Assembly (NCBI GenBank): GCA_964383905.1
Contig: CAYLJO010000019.1
Coordinates: forward strand, 1-44,344
Source of the DNA: CAYLJO01 sp964383905
Lineage (GTDB): Bacteria; Acidobacteriota; Blastocatellia; Pyrinomonadales; Pyrinomonadaceae
DNA: 44,344 bases
Reading direction: 5' to 3'
Within the stretch, counting starts at the first letter, position 1. Each line of letters opens with the position of its first letter. This document shows positions 16,119 to 23,811 of the stretch, one piece after another. Made by a program: the position numbers and the translations under genes. The notes beneath the pieces were generated by a model that was given only the letters and a program-made list of their open reading frames with translations, was not told the origin of the DNA and ran no database searches.

Positions 16119-18098
16119 TTACAACTCGACGTATTCCTGCTTCACCAGCGCATTCTCGTCAACGCCGAAGAGCCGGAGCAATTCACCGATCAATGACGCT
16201 TTGTGATCGGCGTCCTTCCGGCCCCAGGTGCGGCTCTTGATCTCCAGGTAAGGTCCCGGCTGCTCGTGATTGATCAGGGTATCAATGTTCAGGGCGAAAT
16301 CCTCCTCTTTGTAGATGATCCGCCAGCGCCGCCGCTTCTTCTCGATCTCGACGACGCGGTCGGGCTGAAAGTACTCGCGGTAAAACCTCAGCGTTCGGTC
16401 GGCCGGCGCGGTGTAGCGGGCCCGGCCGAGCAGCACCGCCGAAGCGTACTCACCCCGTGTTGCGGCAGCCATCAGCGTGAGCGTGTACTTCGGCTCCAGC
16501 CGCGCCCCCGGGTCCAGCCGGTGATCTTCACGAAGCCGGACGCGACCCTGATCAGCCTCCTCCCACAGGAAATAGGTGTCATACTGAGTGCGATCGCTCG
16601 CCTTGGTGATGGTAATCGCCGGATTGCTGAGCAGATTGACAATCTGCTCGATCTTCGCCTCGGAAATGCGCGCTTTGACCTGGACTTCAAACAGCTCGGC
16701 CTGCTGTACGCCACCGATGGCCAGGATTTTGTCGAGCAGATTGACCTCGCGCTCGGCCAGAAAGGTGTCGATTCCTTCGGCAATTGACTGGGCGCTTCGC
16801 ACAACCGCCTTTTCGTCAATCGTCGATAGCCGGCGGTCTCGCATCAGCCAGCGCCCATCGACCAGCACATCACGGGTGTCCTCCGAATGCGCGCTGTAGA
16901 CCAGGTGTGAATAGATCGACTCGGGCGCGTAAGTATAGCGTGGCGCCGAGTGCAACCGCCCCAACTCGACCACGACGATGTCGGCGTGCTTGCCAGGAAC
17001 CAGCGAGCCTATCATGTGGTCGAGATGGACAGCCTGTGCGCCGAGCGAGGTCGCCAGCGCGAGCGCTTCGCGGGCCGGGACCGCCGTCGGGTCGCCGCTC
17101 ACGCCTTTAGGCAATAGCGCGGCCAAGTGAATCTCGGTGAACATGTCCTGATCGTCGTTAGAGGCCGGCCCGTCGGTGCCCAGCCCGGTCTTAATGCCGG
17201 CCTGGATGAAGCGGCCGACGGGTGCGATGCCGCTGGCCAGCTTAAGATTCGATGACGGGCAGGGCACGACACCGACGCCGCGCTCGCGCAACAACAGAAT
17301 GTCCTCTTCGGTGGCGTGGACGCAGTGTGCAGCAATACAGCGAGAAGCGAAGGCGCCGACTTGGTCGGCGTAAGCGATCGGGGTGACCTCGCGCCCGGCG
17401 CGGCTCTCGGCCACTTCACGGGCCGTCTCTGAGAGGTGTGTGATCATCGGCACGCCGTAATGCCGGCACAGCATGGAAGCTTCCTGATAGATCGCGTCGG
17501 TGCAGGTATAGGGGGCGTGCGGCGCGATCGTTGGGGTAATGCGCTCGTGCCCCTGCCAGCTTTCGATGAAGCGGCGCGCCCGTTCCAGCCCCTCGTCATA
17601 GGAGGAAGAGTCGGGCGTGGGTAACCGCATGACCGTCTGGCCGCAGATGGCGCGCATGCCGCATTCGTCCACCGCGCGGGCGACCTCCTCCTCGAAATAG
17701 TACATGTCCACAAAAGTCGTCGTGCCGCCGCGGATCATCTCGGCACAGGAAAGCAGCGTCCCGGTGTGGACGAAGTCGGCGTCTACAAAGCGGCTTTCGA
17801 CCGGGAACATGTAGCCGAAGAGCCAGACGTCGAGTTGTTGATCGGCGACCAACCCGCGCAGCAGGCTCATGGGGACGTGAGCATGTGCGTTGATCAAACC
17901 CGGGATGATCGCGCAGCCGCGGCAGTCACACGTCTCGCGGGGGTCGTAGCGGGCGGCGAGTTCGGCGGTCGCGCCGACGGCGACAATCTCATGCCCCCGC
18001 ACGGCCACGGCGCCGTCCTGGAAGACGTTGCCGCCCGGATCCATGGTGACAACCGCGCCGTTTATAAGTAGCAGATCGATCGATTCTAAATGCTGCAT
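16119..18098 (-). CDS. MTA/SAH-deaminase-type amidohydrolase fused to a CYTH domain
   Basis: 659 residues from ATG 18098; an upstream ATG at 18191 would add 31 residues and neither has a strong ribosome site. Residues about 1-445 are a metal-dependent amidohydrolase close to MtaD/TrzN: NAHAHVPMSLLRG (HxH), APHAPYTCTD, THLSET and GTDGPASND supply the usual zinc ligands and catalytic Asp. Such enzymes deaminate 5'-methylthioadenosine, S-adenosylhomocysteine or related bases. Residues about 465-659 look like a CYTH triphosphate-tunnel domain: FEVQVKARI (ExExK with the second Glu as Gln), RVRLRED, EPKYTLTL, VEIEKKRRRW, LNIDTL, YLEIKSRTW and a closing LLRLFGV...YVEL. Single MtaD proteins are about 440 residues. 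I know of no described fusion of these two. The reading frame is continuous across the junction near 16706. Confidence 0.85.
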   Translation of the reverse strand: MQHLESIDLLLINGAVVTMDPGGNVFQDGAVAVRGHEIVAVGATAELAARYDPRETCDCRGCAIIPGLINAHAHVPMSLLRGLVADQQLDVWLFGYMFPVESRFVDADFVHTGTLLSCAEMIRGGTTTFVDMYYFEEEVARAVDECGMRAICGQTVMRLPTPDSSSYDEGLERARRFIESWQGHERITPTIAPHAPYTCTDAIYQEASMLCRHYGVPMITHLSETAREVAESRAGREVTPIAYADQVGAFASRCIAAHCVHATEEDILLLRERGVGVVPCPSSNLKLASGIAPVGRFIQAGIKTGLGTDGPASNDDQDMFTEIHLAALLPKGVSGDPTAVPAREALALATSLGAQAVHLDHMIGSLVPGKHADIVVVELGRLHSAPRYTYAPESIYSHLVYSAHSEDTRDVLVDGRWLMRDRRLSTIDEKAVVRSAQSIAEGIDTFLAEREVNLLDKILAIGGVQQAELFEVQVKARISEAKIEQIVNLLSNPAITITKASDRTQYDTYFLWEEADQGRVRLREDHRLDPGARLEPKYTLTLMAAATRGEYASAVLLGRARYTAPADRTLRFYREYFQPDRVVEIEKKRRRWRIIYKEEDFALNIDTLINHEQPGPYLEIKSRTWGRKDADHKASLIGELLRLFGVDENALVKQEYVEL

Positions 18099-18235
18099 CG
18101 GGGACGCCACCGCCTTGCTCTTTGGGCCCACAAAACTAAACGCGCGAGTGAAATCTTCCCGTCGTGAGAGGCGGGCCGATACCCAAGCCAAACCCGCCAG
18201 GGACCCGGATGACGTGTTGTTAATGAAGATATATT

Positions 18236-18661
18236 TTACGATCGCTCGGCCCGGAGAATATACCTTCCTAATTCATCGAGCTCGAAGGTGAGGCGGATTT
18301 CTGTTTCACCCTCTTGACTACGAGAGGCGACGATCCCCTGCTCATGCATCCAATCAAGGGCTCTGCGCGCCGTCTCGCCATCGACACCAATCAAACGGAT
18401 AAGCTGCGCCCATGCGCTCTGCCATTCGCCGTCTCTTTCTCCGCTTGTGAAGCGCAAAACACCTTCACGCTCACGGTAGATGGAAGGCGCGTTGATGAGC
18501 GTTAAATAAATTTTGCTCATCAGCGGGGTGATGGCGTCGGCCTCTTGAGAGGTAAGCGCGGCAATGATGTCAGAATGGATCTCCTTCTGCTGTGATCGCA
18601 CCTCGTTAGTTTCGGGCTTCGTGCTGCGACTGATCGGTGATGTGGCTTTAGTTGCGGGCAT
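18236..18661 (-). CDS. Hypothetical protein, possible winged-helix regulator
   Basis: 141 residues, not recognised. The first 35 are polar. A helical part follows (DIIAALTSQEADAITPLMSKIYLTLINAP), then WAQLIRLIGVDGETARRALDWMHEQGIV, which reads like a helix-turn-helix with a following helix, and a short beta-like wing EIRLTFELDELGRYIL. A DNA-binding role is inference. It is transcribed toward the deaminase-CYTH gene, whose start lies 138 bases downstream, so the two could be co-transcribed. Two direct repeats at 18759-18800 lie upstream of its start. Confidence 0.6.
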   Translation of the reverse strand: MPATKATSPISRSTKPETNEVRSQQKEIHSDIIAALTSQEADAITPLMSKIYLTLINAPSIYREREGVLRFTSGERDGEWQSAWAQLIRLIGVDGETARRALDWMHEQGIVASRSQEGETEIRLTFELDELGRYILRAERS

Positions 18662-18758
18662 AACTTATCCGGTTTGATCATCGCTCGGCGGCGAGCGTGT
18701 ATGCCGCCGATGTCTGTCCTTTGTCCGTCCTTGATACCGCTTTCGTACCCTATTTATT

Positions 18759-18800
18759 CTGTTCGGTCAAGAATAATCTTTGTGATACCTGATCGGTCAA
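18759..18800. promoter_or_regulatory. Pair of 12-bp direct repeats, candidate regulator site
   Basis: CTGTTCGGTCAA (18759-18770) and CTGATCGGTCAA (18789-18800) differ at one base and start exactly 30 bases apart, close to three helical turns. On the minus strand each contains TTGACC, a possible -35 element, pointing toward the gene ending at 18236. The site sits in the 333-base region between two divergent genes (18661 and 18995). No other gene is seen in this region. Confidence 0.5.
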
Positions 18801-18994
18801 ACGTGTGTGCGCGAAGATAAAGGCTTGTTTGTACGCCACCGGACGAGCGGCAGCGGGCCGTCCGAGGGGTAATGCTGGAAGTGGGCTTCTGTGGTGTGGC
18901 GGGGGCGGTGTGGGAGTAGCTCCATCTTCCTGGCGTGCTAAATCTCAACTTTTGTCATAAACTGTCTCACCAAAAACGGGACAGGAGGTCGGAG

Positions 18995-19402
18995 ATGAAA
19001 CGTTTTCTCGGAAGGTATTCGCCATATTTATATGCCGTCCTGCGAATCGTCGTCGGTCTGCTGTTCGCCATGCATGGCAGCCAGAAGTTGTTCGGCGTAC
19101 CGGGCAGCAAACCTCCCGTGCCTCTCGGCTCACTGATGGGGGCGGCCGGGGTGATCGAGTTCTTCTGCGGGTTGATGATCGCCCTCGGACTTCTGGCCAG
19201 TTACGCGGCCTTCATTGCCAGCGGCGAAATGGCAGTCGGCTACTTCATGGCGCACTTCCCCCATGGTCCGTTGCCGATTCTCAACCAGGGCGAGCCGGCG
19301 GTCCTCTACTGCTTTATCTTCCTCTTCATCGCCGTGGAAGGGTCCGGGGTCTGGAGTATCGATGCGATCAGGCGGTCGAGCGTAAGATCCGGCATTACCT
19401 GA
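18995..19402 (+). CDS. DoxX-family membrane protein
   Basis: 135 residues from ATG 18995, with AGGAGG at 18983-18988; an upstream in-frame start is less likely. Four hydrophobic helices carry the DoxX pattern: YLYAVLRIVVGLLFAMHGSQKLFG, MGAAGVIEFFCGLMIALGLL, AAFIASGEMAVGYFMAHFP and YCFIFLFIAVEGSGVWSID. DoxX proteins are small inner-membrane proteins, some linked to thiosulfate:quinone oxidoreductase or redox homeostasis; the precise role here is unknown. It stands alone. Confidence 0.88.
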   Translation: MKRFLGRYSPYLYAVLRIVVGLLFAMHGSQKLFGVPGSKPPVPLGSLMGAAGVIEFFCGLMIALGLLASYAAFIASGEMAVGYFMAHFPHGPLPILNQGEPAVLYCFIFLFIAVEGSGVWSIDAIRRSSVRSGIT

Positions 19403-19556
19403 ACAGGTACCCCCCTCTCCAAAGCTTAAAGGCAGAAGCCCGACCATGAGGGAGGGCGTGCTCTTCGGAACTTGGCTTCAACCTGAGAATGAAGAGACCG
19501 TCTAAACCAAGTTAAGATGGGCGTGACAGCTTTACTCAACGTCAAGAAGTATTGAG

Positions 19557-19871
19557 ATGAAAAGATCTTCGAAGGGGAAGAGGGCAAACGACATGCGGGA
19601 TTTAATCACCCCGGCGGAAGCGGCGCGCGTGCGTGGCGTCACGCGCGCGGCGATCAGCGATTTAGTGCGGCGCGGTAGACTGCGCTCGACCGACGTTGGC
19701 GGTCGTCCATTCCTCTACCGCTCGGAAGTAGAAAACTTTGAAAAGATCGTGGAAGGCAGGCCGGGCACAGGCCGCAACAGCGCGGCAGACCGATTTAGCG
19801 AAACTACCCGCAATCTTAACAAAGCGTTTAGAAAAGCCACAGATCGGGAGTTAAAGAAAGGCAGGAAGTGA
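19557..19871 (+). CDS. Excisionase/MerR-type helix-turn-helix protein
   Basis: 104 residues. Residues about 15-60 form a helix-turn-helix of the excisionase (HTH_17) type: LITPAEAARVRGVTRAAISDLVRRGRL, then the wing VGGRPFLYRSEVENF. The C-terminal part is basic and helical. Such proteins bind DNA as regulators or as accessory factors of integrases, but no integrase lies nearby. The 150 bases before it show no gene. Confidence 0.75.
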   Translation: MKRSSKGKRANDMRDLITPAEAARVRGVTRAAISDLVRRGRLRSTDVGGRPFLYRSEVENFEKIVEGRPGTGRNSAADRFSETTRNLNKAFRKATDRELKKGRK

Positions 19872-20156
19872 TCTCCAGTTCGACAGGAGAAGGGAATAGG
19901 ATGGTGACGATTCTGATCATCATCGGCCCGATCACACGGTAGGAGTTGGGACTATTACCAGAGCGGCGGTCTGCTTCCTGATCCTGTTCATCTTGATCAT
20001 CCTGCTACCCCGCTGGGACACATCTGAGATGGCCGGCCCGGACCGCTTAAAAGCGCACGAGGAGCGCATGGCCGGAATCGCCTTCGCATAATCCTTCCCT
20101 TATTAAAAGGGCACATTACCCACCATTGCCCAATCCATATTCCCGAAGAAACAAAG

Positions 20157-20181
20157 GGGCGGGATGTTGGGCATCCCGCCC
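20157..20181. terminator. Strong GC hairpin, terminator-like but without T-run
   Basis: Stem GGGCGGGATG (20157-20166) pairs perfectly with CATCCCGCCC (20172-20181) around TTGGG. The bases after it are GTCTGCTGCC on the plus strand and CCTTTGTTTCTTCGG on the minus strand. The minus side is somewhat T-rich, so it might end transcription from the right. Confidence 0.4.
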
Positions 20182-20422
20182 GTCTGCTGCCGTAAGGCCA
20201 GGTAGCACATGCACCCAAAGAGAGGAGAACAGGCGGCGCGCGCCGCCTGCCACTCAAGCGATTAGTTGTGAATGAGTATCTCCCGTGACAAACAGCAGAG
20301 TAGGGGATAGAAGTTGCGGAATCATCGCAAAACCGTTTAAAAAAATACAAAACATCTTTTACTTATTCATTAAATACAAAGAGTGTGACGACAATCGATG
20401 GGATAATAGAAGGACTGCCGCG

Positions 20423-20456
20423 CCTGCCCGACCCTTTTACCTGCCCGACCCTTTTA
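20423..20456 (+). repeat. Two tandem copies of a 17-bp unit
   Basis: CCTGCCCGACCCTTTTA is present twice without a gap (20423-20439 and 20440-20456). Nothing encoded is evident here. Confidence 0.85.
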
Positions 20457-20680
20457 ATGGCAGATGAGCGATCAGTAATACTGCGAGCGCGGCGCAGTTC
20501 GTCATCCTTAACCCTCCAGGGCCCAATTCTTAATTCGTTGAGCTTATCGAAGTTGTTGTATTCAATAGAGTTACACGTGAATTGAACCCCTCCACATGAA
20601 GCCTTCCTAATCTGTATTAAAACAAGACAAACAATCTTTAAAAATGGAAAACATATCTAATTGATGATTTCATAATAAAG

Positions 20681-20698
20681 TATAGGAGGATACCTATA
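20681..20698 (+). promoter_or_regulatory. Hairpin overlapping the ribosome-binding site of the 3D-domain gene
   Basis: TATAGG (20681-20686) and CCTATA (20693-20698) are exact complements around AGGATA. The Shine-Dalgarno-like AGGAGG lies half in the left arm and half in the loop, 12 bases before ATG 20702. Pairing would partly hide the ribosome site. A temperature- or protein-sensitive switch is conceivable, but the stem is short and AT-rich. Confidence 0.4.
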
Positions 20699-20701
20699 TT
20701 T

Positions 20702-21352
20702 ATGACCAAGTCCCCCATCATGGCGGGTATGACCGCCGCCGCTTCGCTTCTCTTAACATCTTTATCTTTTAACGCCGACCAGAATTTCGCCAAAACATTC
20801 TCCCAGGCTCCGCAGGGGCCCAAAATAGAGAAGAAGCATGATACAGATATAAATGCTTCCAGTGCCGGAGGGGTATCTGCCCAACTACGGGAAGCCTCAG
20901 ACGCACATGCCACCCAGTCCGATGAGGACTCCGTCTTCGTTAAGACAAAATGGAAACATCCGGTCGCTAACAGTCTGGCCGATAAGAGCCCAGGAGAGAA
21001 AAGCCCGGTCATTGCTGCCGCTCCCGTTGTCGAGCCGGCCGAAGCTTTTGTCGCTACCGCTTACAGCCTCTGGGGAATAACGGCGAGCGGTAGGTACGTG
21101 AGCAGAGGTATCATTGCCGCAGACCACGCCGTGATACCGCTTGGCTCACGCGTCCGCCTCGAGGCAGGCCCTTATAGCGGAGAGTATCTCGTCGCAGACA
21201 CCGGATCGGCTATCCGCGGCCACAAAATAGATATTTGGATGCCGAGCACCCGTGAAGCTCTTCGCTTCGGTCGCCGTAAAGTGAGGCTGACCGTTTTAAC
21301 CTACGGCGGAAAGAAGCGGTACGCCGCGCACAGGCGGAGGGGCCGAAACTGA
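20702..21352 (+). CDS. Exported 3D-domain protein (cell-wall-active double-psi barrel)
   Basis: 216 residues. The N-terminus has a signal-like stretch (MTKSPIMAGMTAAASLLLTSL). A polar middle runs to about residue 110, and residues about 115-205 form a 3D (Asp-Asp-Asp) domain: FVATAYSLWGITASGRYVS, AADHAVIPLGSRV, VADTGSAIRGHKIDIWM, where the three Asp lie. 3D domains occur in lytic transglycosylases (MltA, YuiC, Rpf-like) that cut peptidoglycan glycan strands. No other catalytic domain is present. The C-terminus is strongly basic (KKRYAAHRRRGR), possibly for wall or membrane binding. The upstream region is unusually AT-rich. Confidence 0.8.
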   Translation: MTKSPIMAGMTAAASLLLTSLSFNADQNFAKTFSQAPQGPKIEKKHDTDINASSAGGVSAQLREASDAHATQSDEDSVFVKTKWKHPVANSLADKSPGEKSPVIAAAPVVEPAEAFVATAYSLWGITASGRYVSRGIIAADHAVIPLGSRVRLEAGPYSGEYLVADTGSAIRGHKIDIWMPSTREALRFGRRKVRLTVLTYGGKKRYAAHRRRGRN

Positions 21353-21438
21353 AGGAAGATTATGGATGCGCATATTTTCGAGGCATCCGCACCAATTCTT
21401 GATCGGTTTACTGTAACTCCACTTATTCTGAATCTTTC

Positions 21439-21465
21439 AGAAGGGCGCGGCAACCGGGCCCTTCT
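21439..21465 (+). terminator. Probable terminator of the 3D-domain gene
   Basis: AGAAGGGC (21439-21446) pairs with GCCCTTCT (21458-21465), with three more pairs inside (CGG/CCG). TTGATAATATTCT follows, a weak T-rich tail. It lies 87 bases after the stop codon. Confidence 0.5.
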
Positions 21466-21563
21466 TGATAATATTCTGTCCTCACACCACCTTCTTTTTC
21501 CCCCAACTAACCCTACAGATCTCCATCCGGCCATGACCCCCGGGCAAACCCATCCCGGCTTTG

Positions 21564-21586
21564 GCTGGCGCGTTTGATGCGCCAGC
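21564..21586. repeat. 8-bp inverted repeat before the lipoprotein gene
   Basis: GCTGGCGC (21564-21571) and GCGCCAGC (21579-21586) are exact complements around GTTTGAT. TATACT, a -10-like word, follows at 21590-21595, 35 bases before the TTG start. It could be an operator or the end of an upstream transcript. Confidence 0.4.
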
Positions 21587-21630
21587 GTGTATACTTGTGC
21601 CCTAAAAAATTCAACGGGAGGGAAATCAAC

Positions 21631-22317
21631 TTGCGCATTAAACTCATCATCGGTTTGTGCGTCCTCGCGCTCGTCTCTCTTGCCGCCGGCTGCAAGCAGA
21701 ACACCGAGGTTGCCACGAACGCAAACGATAACGCCACAGCAAATGCCAACGCGAATGCTAATGTCGCGACAACCAATACGACAACGACCGAGACCACAAA
21801 CACCACGACAAACACCGCCCCAACGGCCGAAGAAGCGCGCACCGCGCCCGATCAATCTGAGATCACAACCAGCACGGATACGAGCGGCGTCACGACCGAA
21901 ACGCGTACCTTCAGGAACAACACGCGCGTCTCCAAAGTTGTCGTCACAACGCGCGACGGCAAACGGACGGCGCAGGTTTATTCGAGCACCGGTGAAGTGA
22001 AAAATTTGCCCGAGAACAAGGTCGCAGGCGCGCTCAGTGATACAGGCAACGCCATTGCCGATGCCGCCGGATTTGTCGCGGACAAAACCAGGAAGGGGGC
22101 CGTCGCGACCAAGCACGGTGCCGAAAAGGTTGCCGACAAAACCGCTGAAGGGGCCAAGGTTGGAGCCGAGAAGACTGCCGAGGGCGCGAAAGCTGTCGGC
22201 AGAGCAACCGCCGAGGGGGCCAAGACGGTCGGCGAAAAGACTGTCGAGGGCGTGAAAAAGACCGGCGAAGGCGCCAAGAAGGTCGGTGGCGCAATCAAGA
22301 ATGCGGTGTCACCGTAG
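21631..22317 (+). CDS. Lipoprotein with LEA-like 11-residue repeats
   Basis: 228 residues from TTG 21631, chosen because GGGAGGG lies eight bases upstream and the start gives a clean lipoprotein signal. The signal IIGLCVLALVSLAAGC ends in the lipobox LAAGC. An Asn/Ala/Thr-rich low-complexity linker follows to about residue 80, then a small beta-like region (TETRTFRNNTRVSKVVVTTRDGK split by turns). The last 75 residues are repeats of the type KTAEGAKVGAE, KTAEGAKAVGR, ATAEGAKTVGE, KTVEGVKKTGE. These 11-mers resemble group 3 LEA or apolipoprotein-like amphipathic helices, which can protect membranes or proteins from drying. It is probably anchored in a membrane facing the periplasm. A strong terminator follows. 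Confidence 0.8.
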   Translation: MRIKLIIGLCVLALVSLAAGCKQNTEVATNANDNATANANANANVATTNTTTTETTNTTTNTAPTAEEARTAPDQSEITTSTDTSGVTTETRTFRNNTRVSKVVVTTRDGKRTAQVYSSTGEVKNLPENKVAGALSDTGNAIADAAGFVADKTRKGAVATKHGAEKVADKTAEGAKVGAEKTAEGAKAVGRATAEGAKTVGEKTVEGVKKTGEGAKKVGGAIKNAVSP

Positions 22318-22340
22318 CCTTACTTTATCAACTCGGGTAG

Positions 22341-22380
22341 AGCCGGGCGGCCACCCGCGGGAAGGCCGCCCGGTTCTTTT
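22341..22380 (+). terminator. Intrinsic terminator of the lipoprotein gene
   Basis: A 10-bp perfect stem (CCGGGCGGCC at 22343-22352 with GGCCGCCCGG at 22364-22373), extended by two weaker pairs, is followed by TTCTTTT. It lies 24 bases after the stop codon. Confidence 0.85.
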
Positions 22381-22520
22381 GCTTGCAAGCCCGCCGTAAT
22401 CATTCACGCCTCCAGAGCTCAATAGGTCGCGGGCGAAGGCCGGGGTGTTATACTTAGCCCGCCACCAGGACTCTTTCGCCGTGCGGGTGATAATATTTGC
22501 GGCGGAAGTGGGAGCTAGCG

Positions 22521-22817
22521 ATGACAGATAAGAATCGTTTTACAATCATTTGCCCCTGCTGTGAAGCAACGCTGACCGTTGATGCGCAAACGGGTGTCAT
22601 CATTTCGCACGAGGAGAAGGCCAAAGCGACGGCCTCTTTTGACGAGATGCTGAAAGGTCTTGATAAGCAGAAGCAGATGCGCGAGCAAATATTCCAGCAG
22701 GAGCTCGGCTCGCTTAAGGACCGCGAGCGTTTGCTTGAAGAAAAATTCCGCGAGGCGATGAAGCGGGCGGAGAAAGACAAGGATAAGCCTTACAGAAACC
22801 CGCTCGACATAGACTGA
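22521..22817 (+). CDS. Small hypothetical protein with CPCC motif and coiled coil
   Basis: 98 residues from ATG 22521, with GGGAG seven bases upstream. The N-terminus reads FTIICPCCEATLTVDAQTG, a beta hairpin with a CxxCC-like cluster that could bind zinc. From about residue 30 the chain is charged and helical (KAKATASFDEMLKGLDKQKQ, then EKFREAMKRAEKDKDK), likely a coiled coil. Not recognised as a named family. The terminator at 22341-22380 separates it from the lipoprotein gene. Confidence 0.7.
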   Translation: MTDKNRFTIICPCCEATLTVDAQTGVIISHEEKAKATASFDEMLKGLDKQKQMREQIFQQELGSLKDRERLLEEKFREAMKRAEKDKDKPYRNPLDID

Positions 22818-22902
22818 TCCCGCGCGCCGCCACCCCGGCCGGGCTACGGCCTTCCAATGAGGGGGAATGCCTGCCGGTCGGGGCTGCCGAAGCTTTTTTA
22901 TC

Positions 22903-23811
22903 TCATGCCGCAGGATGATCGCCGCCGTTCACCTCCGCGCCATGCAGCGACTTCATCAGCAATGTCAGTTGATCGATTCGCTCGGTGTGCATGCGATCCC
23001 TGCGCAGTAGCTCCTCCAGCATCAGCTCACTCTTCAAATTCACCTTGAAGTCCTGCTCGGCAGCGAGGCGGTCCTTCTCCGAGGCGCGGTTCTGCGACAT
23101 CATGATGACCGGGGCCTGAAGCGCCGCCGTCATCGACAACATCAGATTCAAGAGGATGTAGGGGTAAGGATCGAACTGCGCGCCGTTTTCTCCTTTCCCG
23201 TAGCGGGCCAGGACGAATGTGTTGACGGTCACCCAGATGATCATAAAACCCATGTAGAGAAAGATAAAGGTCCATGACCCGCCGAAGGCGGCGACCTGAT
23301 CCGCGACGCGCTGTCCGAGGGTGAGCTTCTGCTCCATCTCACGATTAATGTTGCGCGCGACACGCTTGGAGATCAGCGCGTTGGTCTGGCGCATGCGCGC
23401 GCCGATCTCCCGGATCAGGTCGACCGCGGCGGCCGGGTTACGCAGCAGGAATTCTTGAAGGTCGGCGCTGCTCAGCCTGTGAAGTGTGCTGTCAGTCATC
23501 GCGGTCGCATTGGCCGAGCGTTTGCCGTTATCAAGAACCGAGAGCTCGCCGAAGAAGTCGCCGGCTTTCAATTCAGAAATCGTGACCTCCTGCACGTCTT
23601 CGTCACGCACCCAGATACGCACCGCCCCCTCATCGATCACGTAGAGCGCGTCGCCTTGATCCTGTTCATGAAAGATCGTTTCGCCGGCCTTGACCCGCAC
23701 CTGGTCTACTTCCACGGCAAGCTTTTCGAGTTCGTCCGGGTCCAACTGTCTGAACAGCGTCACCATTGACAGGCTGCGTGCTTCATCGCTGAGCGTGATT
23801 TCAGGAGTCAT
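22903..23811 (-). CDS. Cyclic-nucleotide-binding domain fused to DUF1003
   Basis: 302 residues. Residues about 15-130 are a cNMP-binding domain: LFRQLDPDELEKLA, AGETIFHEQDQGDALYVIDEG, and the phosphate-binding cassette FFGELSVLDNGKRSANATA with its conserved Gly-Glu and Arg. Residues about 165-290 are DUF1003: TFIFLYMGFMIIWVTVNTFVL, then FDPYPYILLNLMLSMTAALQAPVIMMSQNR, two helices with the family's conserved PYP..LLN and ...MMSQNR. The C-terminus is helical. It would be an inner-membrane protein whose cytosolic domain senses cAMP or a relative; its output is unknown. The gene stands alone, convergent with the CPCC gene. Confidence 0.9.
   Translation of the reverse strand: MTPEITLSDEARSLSMVTLFRQLDPDELEKLAVEVDQVRVKAGETIFHEQDQGDALYVIDEGAVRIWVRDEDVQEVTISELKAGDFFGELSVLDNGKRSANATAMTDSTLHRLSSADLQEFLLRNPAAAVDLIREIGARMRQTNALISKRVARNINREMEQKLTLGQRVADQVAAFGGSWTFIFLYMGFMIIWVTVNTFVLARYGKGENGAQFDPYPYILLNLMLSMTAALQAPVIMMSQNRASEKDRLAAEQDFKVNLKSELMLEELLRRDRMHTERIDQLTLLMKSLHGAEVNGGDHPAA

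Larger units (their letters stand above)
19872..20701. other. 830-base stretch without an intact gene; palindromes and AT-rich island
   Basis: Near 19945-20090 one frame encodes RAAVCFLILFILIILLPRW and continues to a stop, resembling a small membrane protein, but it has no start codon and a stop just upstream, so it may be a remnant. 20157-20181 is a hairpin with a 10-bp perfect stem (GGGCGGGATG/CATCCCGCCC). 20230-20249 is a perfect GC palindrome (CAGGCGGCGC and its complement). 20423-20456 is a tandem repeat. About 20320-20400 and 20590-20700 are clearly AT-richer than the rest of the window. Confidence 0.5.

Noticed and set aside
16203..16787. Plus-strand open frame of 194 codons
   Set aside because: Antisense to the CYTH half of the fusion gene, which has clear motifs.
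20230..20249. GC palindrome as part of a CRISPR array or origin
   Set aside because: There is only one unit, no spacers, no DnaA-box cluster and no associated genes.
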